Part shown: piece by piece, positions 10,916-21,800 of the stretch
Numbering within the stretch: the first letter of the stretch is position 1
Layout of the letters: every line of letters begins with the position of its first letter
From: Bimuria novae-zelandiae CBS 107.79
Lineage: Eukaryota > Ascomycota > Dothideomycetes > Pleosporales > Didymosphaeriaceae
Direction: 5' to 3'
DNA length: 64,000 nucleotides
NCBI GenBank assembly: GCA_010015655.1
Contig: ML976757.1
Coordinates: 62,001-126,000 of the forward strand
Translations under genes and position numbers: made by a program
The notes under the pieces: model-generated
Databases searched by the model: none
What the model saw: only the letters and a program-made list of their open reading frames with translations
What the model was told of the DNA's origin: nothing

Positions 10916-12670
10916 TTACAAGCCGGACCTAATACGGCAATCAAAATACTTTTCAACCCCGCCATCGTATTCCTTCCAATCTACTTCCTTGTCATCACAC
11001 TGAAAATCGCCATCCTCGCCACACCTCTGCCCATGGTATTCCCCTGCGCCTGTGCTCCATCCCGCTTCACAGTTGCCCTGATAATGCCAGATAACCTGCG
11101 TTTTATCCTTGTCTGTCGCATCCCAAACTTCGAAGAAGATTTCATTGGGGAAGTCGGGGGCCGTGAGCGGCATACCTCTCCCGTTGTTTCGGTCTACTCC
11201 ATTGGAGTCGGTGAGGGTCCATCTGTGGCAATGGTTAGTGTAGCAGGAGACCAGAAGATACCACTAAACTCACTCGATGTTAAACGAAGACTCAGTTATC
11301 TGATGGTGTATATGAATAGTCCATCTATCCGTGATCGGTGGAGGTGGAGGTGGAGGCGACGGAGAAGGAGACGGAGAGGGGGGAGGAGAACTAGAAGGTG
11401 GCGGCGGTGGTGGTTCAGTCGTTTTAGATGGCTGGACTGTTGAATCTATTACTATTGTTTGCAAGGTCGTCATCGTGAGAGTCCGAGACGGCTCAGTGGA
11501 TGTATCTCCTTCCTCAAATTAGATCTGGATCTAGCTTTCCTAGTAAGTCCTCTAAAGTGTCTGCACCGTTTAAGATTGCCTGAGTGTCAGCAAGCGGCCT
11601 GATACCATCAGGATTGAGCTGCGGCGCAAGCGTACAAGCTGTATTATCTTCTTTTGTCCGGATCTCAGATACAGTCGTTGGGGCAGCGGTACAGCCAACG
11701 TCTTTTCGGTAAAAGGTTGTAGTGCACGTTGTCGTCAATGTGGTAGCTGGTGAGGCAGTGCTTGCAATGCATGATGCAGTACAACGGTCTGCTGTTTTGG
11801 GCTCATCGCAGTCTTCTGGTGCTGCAGTGGGATCTGGGGGTTGCGTGGGCTGTCCTCCGGCACCTGTATCGGTAGGGCCGCCTCCGCCACCGGTGTTACT
11901 GGGTTGACTGCCACCTTCGGTTGGGGTATTTTCCGGATTGTCTGTCGGGTCAGAGTCTGGCTCGTCGTCTGGATCTGATTCTGGTGGGTCATTATCTGGT
12001 GGACCCGAGCTTGGTGGACCCGAACCTGGTGGATCGTTATCTGGCGGATCGTTGCTTGGGAGATCGTTGCTGGGTGGGTCGTTGCTTGGTGGATCATTGC
12101 TTGGTGGATCATTGCCTGGTGGATCGTTACCTGGGCCTGGGGGCGGGTTTATAGGCGCCAAAGTAATCGGAACTGGCACATGCACTCCATCGGCGCCGGT
12201 CGAGCTAGACGTTAAGATAACGGGGGCTAGCGTCGGAGTTGATTCAGGTACGGGCAAAACAGTTGTGACACTGGTGCTCTCGGGTAGTGAAGCTGGAGGT
12301 GTTACTGGAGGACCCAGTAGTTGATTACGCCACCTGTGATTCTTTAGCAACACCTCGACAACATTATCTCAAGATAGGCAATATCGTACCAGTAGCCCTT
12401 AGGCTGAACAACTACGCTGACAGTAGGCGTGATGAGCAGTGCACCATCATCGGTTTGTGTAATTGTTGTTATAACAGTGGTTGTAGAAGACAGCTCAACA
12501 AGATCGGTCCAAACAAATGGTATCAAGAACGAGGATATGCCATCTGGGCCGGTAGTCTGGATAGGTTTAGGGAGATTTGGTTCTGTCGCGTAACATGATT
12601 TTTCTGTGCAGACCAGGACATCTGCCGCAGCAGAGATTCCTGCACATATAAAAAGAATCAATGGTTTCAT
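10916..12670 (-). CDS. Secreted Pro/Asn/Asp-repeat protein with Cys-containing C-terminus (apparent 1-nt frameshift)
   Basis: The reading starts at 12670 with a signal peptide (MKPLILFICAGISAAADVLVC). Exons are 12670-12390, 12333-11274 and 11222-10916, joined by canonical introns of 56 and 51 nt. The middle exon contains a low-complexity block of NDPPS/NDPPG-type repeats (about 11935-12130), then a Cys-rich stretch (DCDEPKTADRCTASC) and a Pro-rich tract. The final exon encodes WTLTDSNGVDRNNGRG...QVIWHYQGNCEAGW...FDCR, with four cysteines. Within the middle exon the frame ends at a TGA (11514-11516). Dropping one T of the ATTTGAGG run restores an open frame (LIEEGDTSTEPSRTLT) into the last exon. 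This is either a recent inactivating indel or a sequencing error. I do not recognise a family. A secreted or wall-associated role is inferred only from the signal peptide and composition. Confidence 0.6.
11935..12130. repeat. Coding minisatellite (NDPPS-type units)
   Basis: Imperfect tandem units of 15 nt (consensus on plus strand ggtggatcgttgctt) encode Asn-Asp-Pro-Pro-Ser/Gly repeats in the minus-strand secreted protein. The best-conserved copies lie at about 12030-12120. Confidence 0.8.
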
Positions 12671-13839
12671 GCCAAGAGACCCCGGTGGGTGTTGAGAGGG
12701 CACGGTGTTTAGTAAGGCAAGTGCAGCAGAGGAGAAGTTGCAATGTTGAACAGACTGGAAAGAAATTACGACGATGGGTCGACGCTTAAAGAGATTATAT
12801 AGCTTCGTACGGCGCACATGTTGCGACTCAGCAAGAAGAGCAACGCGTGGCGATGCTGAAACAAGGAGGAGGCTCCCCGTCTTAACATAGCTACCATCCA
12901 GTACGTATATCGGTGCAGTATAAGTCAATCAGCCCCAATTCTTACCGCCCAAGGTCTCAGAACGGTGTTCTAAATCCTCTAACTAAAAGGCACATCCGCT
13001 TGCGTTCAGAATTCCAATCACTTCGAAGGACATCGAAGTGTATTTGTTTCCTATTTGATGCTGTTATTTAGAGAGAAATGTGGGAACACAACTACACGAG
13101 TTCCAAAAAAGAATCACATTGCCTCCCAAGATTCTCGACCAGAGCTGTGAAGAATTTCGTGCATGTGAGCTGCTCTATCAGAATGGCGTAGCTCGAACGC
13201 CATTCAGATCAATGTAGATCAAACCGCCCACAGATGAAACACATGCCAAGATGTCAGCAGAAAATTTGGGAATGCGGCAACGTGCATCCCTAGATCTTTC
13301 GGAGACCTAATTTTTGCTCAGGCGAGAAGTAAGCTGATTAGGATAAGCGGGAAGCAAAGCTCCCAAGAAGCCGACCAATTAGAGATGTCGTCAGCAGCAT
13401 CTTTCCCTAATTATTAGATGTTTTACGCGCGCAGGCTCTACGCGCCGCTCGGCAAATTTAAGCCCCGCGCTCTCGGAATTGAAATCCTTCATATTTATGG
13501 TACCCAGACATATGCATCGTTGCGGCAGCTACCCGTAGCATCACAAGGTAGAGAATTACGCCTTACAAGATACATAGCCCCAACGTGAAACGAAATGTAT
13601 TCAGATGCTCTGACGAAAATGATATTTATGATTTGTTCTTGTGATTTTGTCTTAGAGCTTGTCAAAAGGTACTGAGCCACAGTGCCAGCAGCATATTACA
13701 AGAAAATAGGGACATCATATAAAAGTAGAGGTATCGCGATGATTACAATCTGATATTTGTTCAATTCCCCCTAGCCCCGACGATCATTCAAGTCTTAATC
13801 TTTCTTCTTTCGCAACTTTAAAATACACTTCTTATCACC
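12671..13839. promoter_or_regulatory. Divergent intergenic region between two secreted-protein genes
   Basis: This 1.2-kb spacer lies between a minus-strand and a plus-strand gene, both starting with signal peptides, so it should hold both promoters. A TATA-like sequence (gattatatagc, 12790-12800) lies about 120 bp upstream of the minus-strand ATG. No gene is recognised in the short open frames. Confidence 0.4.
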
Positions 13840-15485
13840 ATGTTCTTCACGGGCCTTCGCCTACCCATTTTCCTATTTCTCACAGCTAGAGTGTTTCAAT
13901 CGGAAGCATTCCCTGTAGATGGTGCTCCAAACTCTCTGCTTGCAAGTCAAAACCTTTACATTGTATTCATTTGGACTAACGTTCACCTGGTTAGCCTACC
14001 TTCACTCTCATTGGTGGGAACGGGGGTGCGGAGACGGGGAGATGCACTGGAGCGAATCTCGACAACCTAAAAGCATCTTACGAAGATATGTGCTTGATAG
14101 CACGTTCAGCCCGTGACGAAATTGACTTCCTGTTGAATCAAGCTCGTGCAACTGAAGGCGATGGGCCGCCGAGGCCAGAGAACGCGCAGGCGCCGGAAGC
14201 AGTACTTAAAAATTGGCAGAGGTGGATCCGAGTCCGTTCAACGTACATCTCTTTTTTTAAAGAAGACCCGTTCTTGGTGCGCGGTGGTGTATTACCTCAA
14301 AATGCAAAGCCTGGAGATCCTGCCCCAGGGCATGGATTTTACACGAGAGGTTAGTATCCACCATAATGCGAATTTCGAAGAGGTTCGTAACACTGCTGTA
14401 GGGTTCTACGATAGAGTGACCAAGGAATTTTGTAGCGGACAAAGAGGCATCAATAATCCAACGTTGGTGTGTACCGATGCAGACTACAAGTTCATTAAAA
14501 CAGGAGCAAGTGACCCTGGGGATCCGCAAGGCCGCAAAATTGAAGACACTCGTAAGCAGTTTCAAATTGCCTTTCAAAAAACACTATTGCTTATTATTTT
14601 CGAGACCCACAATGCGCAAACGTGGGTGGAGTCTGGTATGGGCCGCACATGCCTCAGGGTCAGCAGTATCAATTCAGTCCGCCTCCGAAGGAGCCTGGAC
14701 AAGGGCCATTGTGCAACCACGAGCAAGTTTTGGCAAGGACGAGCTTACAAGATCCAGTTATATGGTTTTGCCCACTTGTAAGGAAGCCATTCGAGGGATG
14801 TCTTGGGTCTTATGCCACTGGTTTTAACTCCTACTACAGGGCTTGGACACCAAAGTTCACACGGCTATAACCATCCAAGATCTGCGCCCGAATATCAAAC
14901 AATCGGTTGTACGGTATGGAAAGAAGACTGGTATTCGAGAAACTATCAAGAAAGCACTTGATTTAGGCGGTGTGACGACACTCGAGAACATCAAAGGTGA
15001 TGGTCATGATACTATGCCCCTGACTTGGCTACATGAGATGCATCATCTAATCAAGAAAAGTACGTGAATGCTGTCGCGCAGCTACGATTATACTTCTTTA
15101 ACTCAAGCAAACGCTAATTTTACCTATAGGCATCGACCAGCCCGCTGTAGATGAAGAAGGCAAGAAGCTCACAAAAGCTAAAGGCGTTTACGTCGCGGAG
15201 AGAAGCCAGTATGAGGAGCAGGAGGCTGAAGTGGAGTCTTATGGCTATGAGTTGTGCAGGAATCTCGCCAGAGAGGGCGTTCGTGGAATGATCAATCCGG
15301 ACAGCCTAGCTTTCTTTGCACTGGCTATGTTCTTTGATGAACACGATTGGTCGAGAGGGTTTGCCATGCCGCTGAAGAAGCCTTGGTTTGGTGACAGCAG
15401 GGATATCAGAAGGCTTGGTGGTATTTGTAACAGGGTGACTGCACTATATAGATACCAGGTAGCTCCAGAATTAATTCATTTGTAG
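13840..15485 (+). CDS. Secreted protein with HExxH zinc-metallopeptidase motif
   Basis: I read six exons (13840-13914, 13995-14349, 14402-14551, 14605-14777, 14840-15059, 15130-15485), all GT-AG and in phase, giving 442 residues. A signal peptide (MFFTGLRLPIFLFLTARVF) starts the protein. The mid region has several Cys residues and FYDRVTKEFCSG, TLVCTDADYKF, CANVGGVWYGP and WFCP. A TWLHEMHHLI motif at about residues 314-323 provides HExxH, the zinc-binding and catalytic motif of many metallopeptidases. After it come a conserved acidic segment and PDSLAFFALAMFF. This resembles fungal secreted zincin-like proteins of unknown substrate. I cannot place it firmly in M35 or another family. The first intron (80 nt, donor GTAGAT) was chosen by phase and is the weakest junction. 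Confidence 0.68.
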
Positions 15486-15551
15486 GACTGTCAGGTTGAT
15501 TCTAGGATTGTTTACGCTGAGGAAACGTGTTCCTTATGAACATCACCGGCT

Positions 15552-16531
15552 TTACATCGTGCAACAACTTGTACACCCTCTCTCTCTCACTCTAGTCCTC
15601 CTCCTCACCATAGCCTGTTCCTGCCAGTTCTTAACATGCGGCCAAGTAAGTGGTGCATTGGCTTCGAAATCTCTCATTCTAAAAGTACCCTGTTTAATAC
15701 ATGCGCCTGCATCATGAAGCGTCAAGAAACGCGCAACAACCTCTTTTGTCCACCAGTCACTTGCAATTCTTCCTCCATACCTTTGAAAGCTCTCCTGCTT
15801 AGGGTTCTTGAAACGCTCCATTGCGTCCAAGCTTCCCCAATAGACGAGAAATATAAAGGTACATACGTTAGATTCAGATCCAGGGCAAAATACATCTCCG
15901 AGGTCATCGTCACCCAAAATAACATCTCTCATGTCTCCCCAGGGTTGGCTTACGCCGCAGATATTGGTCGGAAGCTGAAGCTGACAGTGCTGTCGCAGTG
16001 AAACCAGCTCATTTTTGATTGAATCGTAGAGCGCGCTGGGTTTAGGAGCTTGTACAATGAAGATATTGCAACTTCTCTCATAGAAAAGATAGAGCTCGTA
16101 AGGAATGGGCTCGTGTATGTCAGGCCCCTGAGCATGATAGATGCTGGGCGATGATGCCAGAAATAAGGATAGAACTTCGATGGATTCAGGTAAGCCTTTG
16201 TTCTTCAATTCCGACATTGCCGCTTGCGCCACAGTATCTCTCTGATTAGAAGGCTGCTTCCACCCTACAATAGTTCAGTATGCCAGCCCATTACGTCAGG
16301 GCCTCGACTTCCATACGAACCTATCATTATATACACGCTGTTTCGTGCTTCCGCCTCGCTTCCCCACATAATCCATTGGCAATGTGCTTCCCTCTTCAGC
16401 TCTTCCAAACATCTCGTGAATGCTTTCTCAAGAAACTCTGGGGGACCTTGCGCATTGAATGGCACTTTGAAATCGAGGTCGATGATGGAAAACAGAGAGA
16501 AATTTCGATCTGGTAGCGTTGGTTGGGACAT
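15552..16531 (-). CDS. Hypothetical protein, possible dimeric alpha/beta-barrel type
   Basis: Two exons (16531-16295 and 16241-15552) are joined by a 53-nt intron with canonical GTAATG donor and CTAATCAG acceptor, giving 308 residues. The sequence begins MSQPTLPDRNFSLFSIIDLDF. It contains IFIVQAPKPSALYDSIKNEL, FIFLVYWGSLDAMERFKNPKQ and a C-terminal WTKEVVARFLTLHDAGACIKQGTF. The pattern of short strands with aromatic residues (a YWGS...ERFK block) is reminiscent of ABM/EthD-like dimeric barrel proteins that often accompany secondary metabolism. That is an impression from local pattern, not a firm assignment. No signal peptide or membrane segment is visible. The very end (RRRTRVRERGCTSCCTM) looks atypical and may belong to an unrecognised further intron. 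Confidence 0.62.
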
Positions 16532-16870
16532 GCTTTTGGTGTTCTCTACCGTTGAATTCTCTCAATTGGAGGGTTAGTGTCTGCCGTGACAGTATCGCCG
16601 TCACTCGTTCTTCAGTCTTCTGGTTGCGCCGTTCGTGCGCTAGCCTGCTTCTGCTTCTGCGCATGCGCTCCGCAGTGGAGAAATTGGGGGCGGAACAAAA
16701 CCGACACGGCACTGGAGAAAACTCCGAGTCGTTGCGTTTTCCTAGAAGGAACAAAATAAAATGCAGCCACAGACCGCTGCTTGCACACATGCGAGAGGTA
16801 GAGCTGCAATCGGAGAAAGCCGGAGCGTGGCGAGAAGGGACCCCGCTTTCAGGTTCGCGGGGCGAAGTAG
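16532..16870. promoter_or_regulatory. Upstream region of the minus-strand gene, up to the transposon edge
   Basis: About 340 bp of balanced composition precede the sharp switch to AT-rich transposon DNA. Open frames on both strands are short and featureless. It should hold the promoter of the gene starting at 16531. Confidence 0.4.
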
Positions 16871-16872
16871 TA

Positions 16873-16915
16873 CCGTAGCTTGGCAGCTCGTGCAACACGT
16901 CAACTCATGCAACAC
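16873..16915. repeat. Left TIR of the outer Fot1/pogo-like element
   Basis: Inverted match (one mismatch) to 33012-33054. It starts CCGTAGCTTGGCAGC after a TA dinucleotide. Confidence 0.93.
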
Positions 16916-16929
16916 ACTAACTTTGACAC

Positions 16930-18110
16930 GCCGCATCTCTACCAATATAGATCTAATTGAGGCCGCAATTACAGCAATTAACTTGCGGGAACCAAGAGAA
17001 TCTTTCTCGTATAGAGAAATAGCGAAAGAGTATAGTGTTATAGTGTCTACGTTAACGCGCTAGTATTAACGCGTCACGTAAATGCATATAGATAAAATTA
17101 AATAATAATATAATTTTAACTACTAATAAGAGGTAGAGCTTTTAAATTATATTAAATGCTTTACTAAACGCGGCCTTTCTTTTATATAGTAAATAATATA
17201 AAACTTTACTTTTTTTACTACTAGAAAGTAGGTTTTAATATTATAGGTTAATTACTTTATAAAACGTAACTTTATATTCTTAATATCTTTATAAATAGCT
17301 AGTATTAATAGTTATTGCTATAAAGCTAATTCTCTAGCTAAATATAAGCACTACTTTAGCCTTATATAGTATAAGATTTAGGAGTATTCGATTAAGGCGT
17401 AGCATACGTATAATATAGACAAGCAGGGCTGCCTGCTTGGTATTACCTTTCGCACATAAAGAATCTTTAGTAGACTTCTATATTAGAGCAAGACTATAAG
17501 GTAAGTAATATAAGATAGCAGCTATAAGTAGGTAGTAATTATAGCATATATATACGCTAATAGATCTGCCTTAAATTTAGCTTTTATCTATATAGCTATT
17601 TCTATAAATATATAATTAAGTTAAATAGAGGACCTTAATCCCTAACACTATTATATTTTTATTATAGTATCTAAATCTAGCTAAAGTAATAATTAAATTA
17701 GCCTAGTATAGCTATAGTAAGTATTTAATTAGCTTATAAAACTAAAAGTAAGATAATTATATTAGTTATTAATTTTTAATAGTTATAGATTTTATATTAC
17801 TATAAATTTTATTAACTATTATAATTATAATAAAATCCTATTAGCTATATTTCCCCCCTATTTAACGTATACTTTACAGTCTCTAGATATTTATGTATTT
17901 AAGCCTTTATTAATAGTATATTTAAATAAGCTATTAGCCTTCCTATTTAATAGCTGGAAACTAGTTTTAATTACTAAAGGAGACTTTTTCTAGTTATTCT
18001 AGTAAGTATAAATTAATATAATAAATAAGTAATTAATCTTTCGTGCTTTTACAGCTATAAATATTTCCCCCCTAGATCTAATAATTATTCTTAATAAATT
18101 TAATTAGCTA
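16930..18110 (+). pseudogene. Degraded transposase, N-terminal and catalytic part
   Basis: Translation through stops gives ordered matches to the transposase at 36002-37897. They run from the psq-type helix-turn-helix, through an EVELLNYI helix and a YNIDKQGCLLGI block (intact family: YNMDEKGFLTG), to the KGDFF segment. Every few codons are stops. The reading continues after the inserted LTR element at about 32145. Confidence 0.8.
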
Positions 18111-18114
18111 TCAC

Positions 18115-18345
18115 GAAGCGTGGGTCGAGAGCTGACGATAGCCAAAGACAGCACTCGATAGAGCCTGATAGCACACGACAGCGCTAGACCAGGCATGACA
18201 GCGCATGACAGTGCTAGAATAGCACGTGACAGCGCTAGACAGGACTCGACTAGCGCTGTCAGGGTTTTCACCCTATTTATCCCCCTCGCCCTAGCCCTTC
18301 TTTCCTCCCTAAGGGATCGCCTTAGTACTATTGATAGATTAAGTG
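18115..18345. repeat. Less AT-rich island with short direct repeats
   Basis: Repeats built on gacagcgctaga / tgacagcgcatgacag occupy about 18145-18265 and are followed by a pyrimidine-rich run. Composition differs from the RIP-degraded surroundings. It may be a variable part of the transposase gene or a further insertion. I found no convincing target duplication. Confidence 0.4.
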
Positions 18346-18480
18346 ACCCGTAGTCGGGGCCATTTTTACATTAGCCTAAGATATCTAATCTATAATTACC
18401 TAAAAGCTTAACTTTAGTACTTAGTATATTAAATTAAAAAAGATTAATTAGCTGCTTAAGACTATTATTAATATAGGAAG

Positions 18481-18716
18481 TGTAACGGCTCAGTACACTG
18501 GTAGGTCACATGACCCCGCGCCCAAGCGCGACTACCCCACACCTAGCGCGACTACCATGGTAGAGGGGATCCAGAGGGCTGCTCCGCGCCAAGCAGCCGC
18601 GTATAAAGGCGCTGCAGACCTATGTACCTATAGTCTCCTTATCTTAGTATAGCTAAAATAGAGCTAACTTACCTTATCTACTTCTTAAGATGTAGGAGAC
18701 TAAGCCTATCTTTATA
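18481..18716 (+). repeat. 5' LTR of the outer chromovirus
   Basis: 236 bp, aligned end to end with the 3' LTR. Differences are mostly C/G to T/A. It contains a TATA-like gtataaagg at about 18600. Confidence 0.92.
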
Positions 18717-18899
18717 TTATACTAAAATTACCTACCTACTTAGCTAGTAATAGTAATATAATATTTAATTAAACTAATTAATCTACCCGCGCGTACGACT
18801 TAACGATAGCTACCTTTAAGGACTTATTATATAACTATACTAAAACGTTAGTTTATTAGTAAATAATTACTTAATAAAAGGATTTAATCGCGATAAGCC

Positions 18900-21800
18900 G
18901 TAATAGCCAGGAAAGCTAAATACCTTACTACCTTTATTAGATAAATAGTAGTAACGCCTATACCACATATAATAATAGCACTAAAACACCTATTCGTAGC
19001 GTTAGCGCTTAAAAAGCATATGCTAAGCAATGCGTACGCTCTATCTAAACTATTTATATATTAAGAAAATAAGATCCAGAGCTATGCCTATATTACTAAG
19101 GAGAACCACGATTAAGACACCTTTATAAAGCTAGCTTGTATCTAACAAGTTATTAATAAAGACCCCTTATAGGCGCCTTAACTACCTACCTTTATAAGTA
19201 ATAACCTAATTAAGGTGACGCTAAAAGGCGTAATTAAGTATTTTTAACCTAACCTTATAGTAATTATTACTAAGCTAATTAGCTAGATACTCCTCTACAG
19301 CGTAGAGCGATAATAGCTATATATATACTATTAAATTACTATAGACGCTCGAGCTAAAGGAGAGGAGCTATATAATACTTTTACTTAGACATAGCAAAAG
19401 ATAAAGAAGCTAGAAACCTAGTTAGCAAAGCGTGCTTCTATTGCTCCCTCTCCTTCTCTACACATAGTAGCAACCTAACTTTATATTACTTGCTTTTCTA
19501 TCTTTCCTTTACACACCTCTAATATCCTAAAAAGAGCCTAGCTATTTTAATAGCTTCTTTCTTCCTCGCACACTACTATTTATACCTACTACTTTATTAG
19601 CTACGCACCCTTTAACTAATAATAGTAAATTTTATATAGCTTGCTTTTTAGACCTGCTATTATTAAAGGATAGTAAGGACGTTACTTTTAATTAATAAAA
19701 AGATAGTCTAAAGGACAAGATACGCGCTAACTATAACTAGTACTAAGGTAATAGTAAGTAAGGTACGTAGAGTAATATTACCTCGTATATATGCACGCAA
19801 ACTAAAGGCGCTACTAATTAGTATTTTTCTATGCTTATTTGCACGTTAAAGAATAGTAACTAAAAAATTAATTATTAGTACCTACTAAATTAACTAGAGC
19901 AGACCTATAACGACCTATATAAAAAGCTTAACGCCTAACGTAACTTTTAAAAGTTTTATTTTAAAGACGCTACTAACTTCGCTACGTTTTAAAGTAAATT
20001 TTTTTATTTTACTTAAGAACGCTACCTCTTTATAGAATAATAAGTAAAAGAGTTTTATAAGAAGCTCCTTAACGCTCTATATACTTAAATAAGTATTTAT
20101 TATTACTAGTACTATAAGCGTTATTATAACTACGTTAACCAAGTATAAGACTTTACTTAAGAATTTATAATAAGCGCGTCGCGCTATAGCAGTAATAAGC
20201 GTAATTAACTAGGTAAAATAGACGCCTAGTAGATAATCCTACTATAATAGTCTACCCTACCTATCGCGATAGATAGCCTGCCTACCTACTATTATTACTA
20301 TAAATCTAGTCACGTTGTCCGCGAGTGTCCGCAGGGCTCTATTAAATAAGAGATAGTAAAGGATAGTTACTATAGTCTAAATAATAATAATAATAATAAT
20401 TAAAAGGCAACCTATTATAATAAGCTATTAAAAAATTACTTTTTTTTAGGGGAAGTCTCCTCCCTAAAGAAGTCTACTAGAGCTATTAGTATATAAAATC
20501 TCTTATTTAGTAAAAGCGTGTTTATTATACCTTACCATATTTTAACTAATAGCCTTGCTATTAAACTAAAGGGCCTTATTAATACTAGCGCAGGCACCTA
20601 CGTACTAGTCTACCTTAAGTATTTACGTACGATTAAGAAAGGTCTTAAGGTATTTATTAAGAATATAGAAGCTATTCCTTTAGCAGGATATAATAGTTAA
20701 CTAAATAAATAGGTAAATAAGCATTTTTAGGCTAACCTAGTACTAAATAGTTACTACCTTACTACTTACTTTATTTTTTATAATATAGGTTACTATAACC
20801 TTATTATTAGCTGCAAGCTCTTTAAGGACGCTAATATATAGCTTAACTATAAGTATTAGATACTTAGATAGCTAGACGTAGCGCTAATTAACTATAAACG
20901 CGATATTATTATCCTTACGCGAGGTACTAAGGTAACTATTAACTTTAGCTATTAAGTAAATATTAACTAACGCGATAAGCTTATAGGCATAGCTATAATA
21001 AGACACTACTATTACTCGCTGTAATAGCCCCCTTAGCGCCGCGTCTATTAGAGAAACCTAGCTAAGATAGAAGAATAGCTATACTATTAGCTTAAATTTT
21101 TATAAGGGTAATAGCTTGCATAATAAAGGCATGTTTATTGCAAGGACCTTATAAAGGTAGGCCTTAAGGTTAATACTATAGGCGCTATTATATTTATAAT
21201 TAACGCGTAATAACAGGATATAACTATTAGTTATACTAGTATCTATATAGTAAAGAAGCTAATTTAAGACTATAAAAAGGAGCTAGGCTAAATAGACCTG
21301 CTAAATCTAGAAAAGGTTTTTTACTAGCTCCTTATAAAAAAGCTACTACGCGTAGGCTACGCTTGTATAATCCTTAATTACTTTTTAAAGGAGGATTTAA
21401 ATATCCTACCCTTGCACTATAATAGCGTTAATTATAATATTAAGCTAATCGCGGATAATATACTAACGTTAAGCCCGCTATATAGCATGTCTCTAGAGTA
21501 GTTATAGTGTTATGAGGCTCTCACACCTTGTTCCGATCCGGGTTAGGGCGGTAAGGTATCGTGGTGCTTCACGGATTATTCAGTAGTATAAGTTGATGCG
21601 ACACTTAGCGCGAGGCTGGACAATCCAATCTTATAATAAAGTAAGATAACTATCAGTCTGTATAGGAGAACGTACTCGCACAGAAGATATGTGAGTTGAC
21701 TACAAGGAGGGAAACAACATAGGAGAATCGTCACACTATATACCAGTCTGTTTCCTCCCTTGTCCCTGGGTGCTCTGTGGGCCCTTACAGAGCGTCGGTG

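Noticed and set aside
10850..11443. Plus-strand open frame of 197 codons
   Set aside because: It lies antisense to the secreted-protein gene whose introns and domains are coherent. The Arg-rich end is the complement of the Pro-rich tract.
11935..12130. Possible CRISPR-like array
   Set aside because: Units are contiguous 15-nt coding repeats without spacers, in a eukaryotic genome.
11938..12324. Gly/Ser-rich plus-strand frame
   Set aside because: It is the reverse complement of the NDPPS minisatellite. The minus strand has signal peptide, introns and cysteines.
13495..13680. 61-codon minus-strand frame
   Set aside because: Low-complexity, no start context or domain. It lies in a promoter region.
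13840..16531. Secondary-metabolite gene cluster
   Set aside because: No synthase, terpene cyclase or transporter is nearby. A barrel-like protein and a peptidase-like protein alone do not support one.
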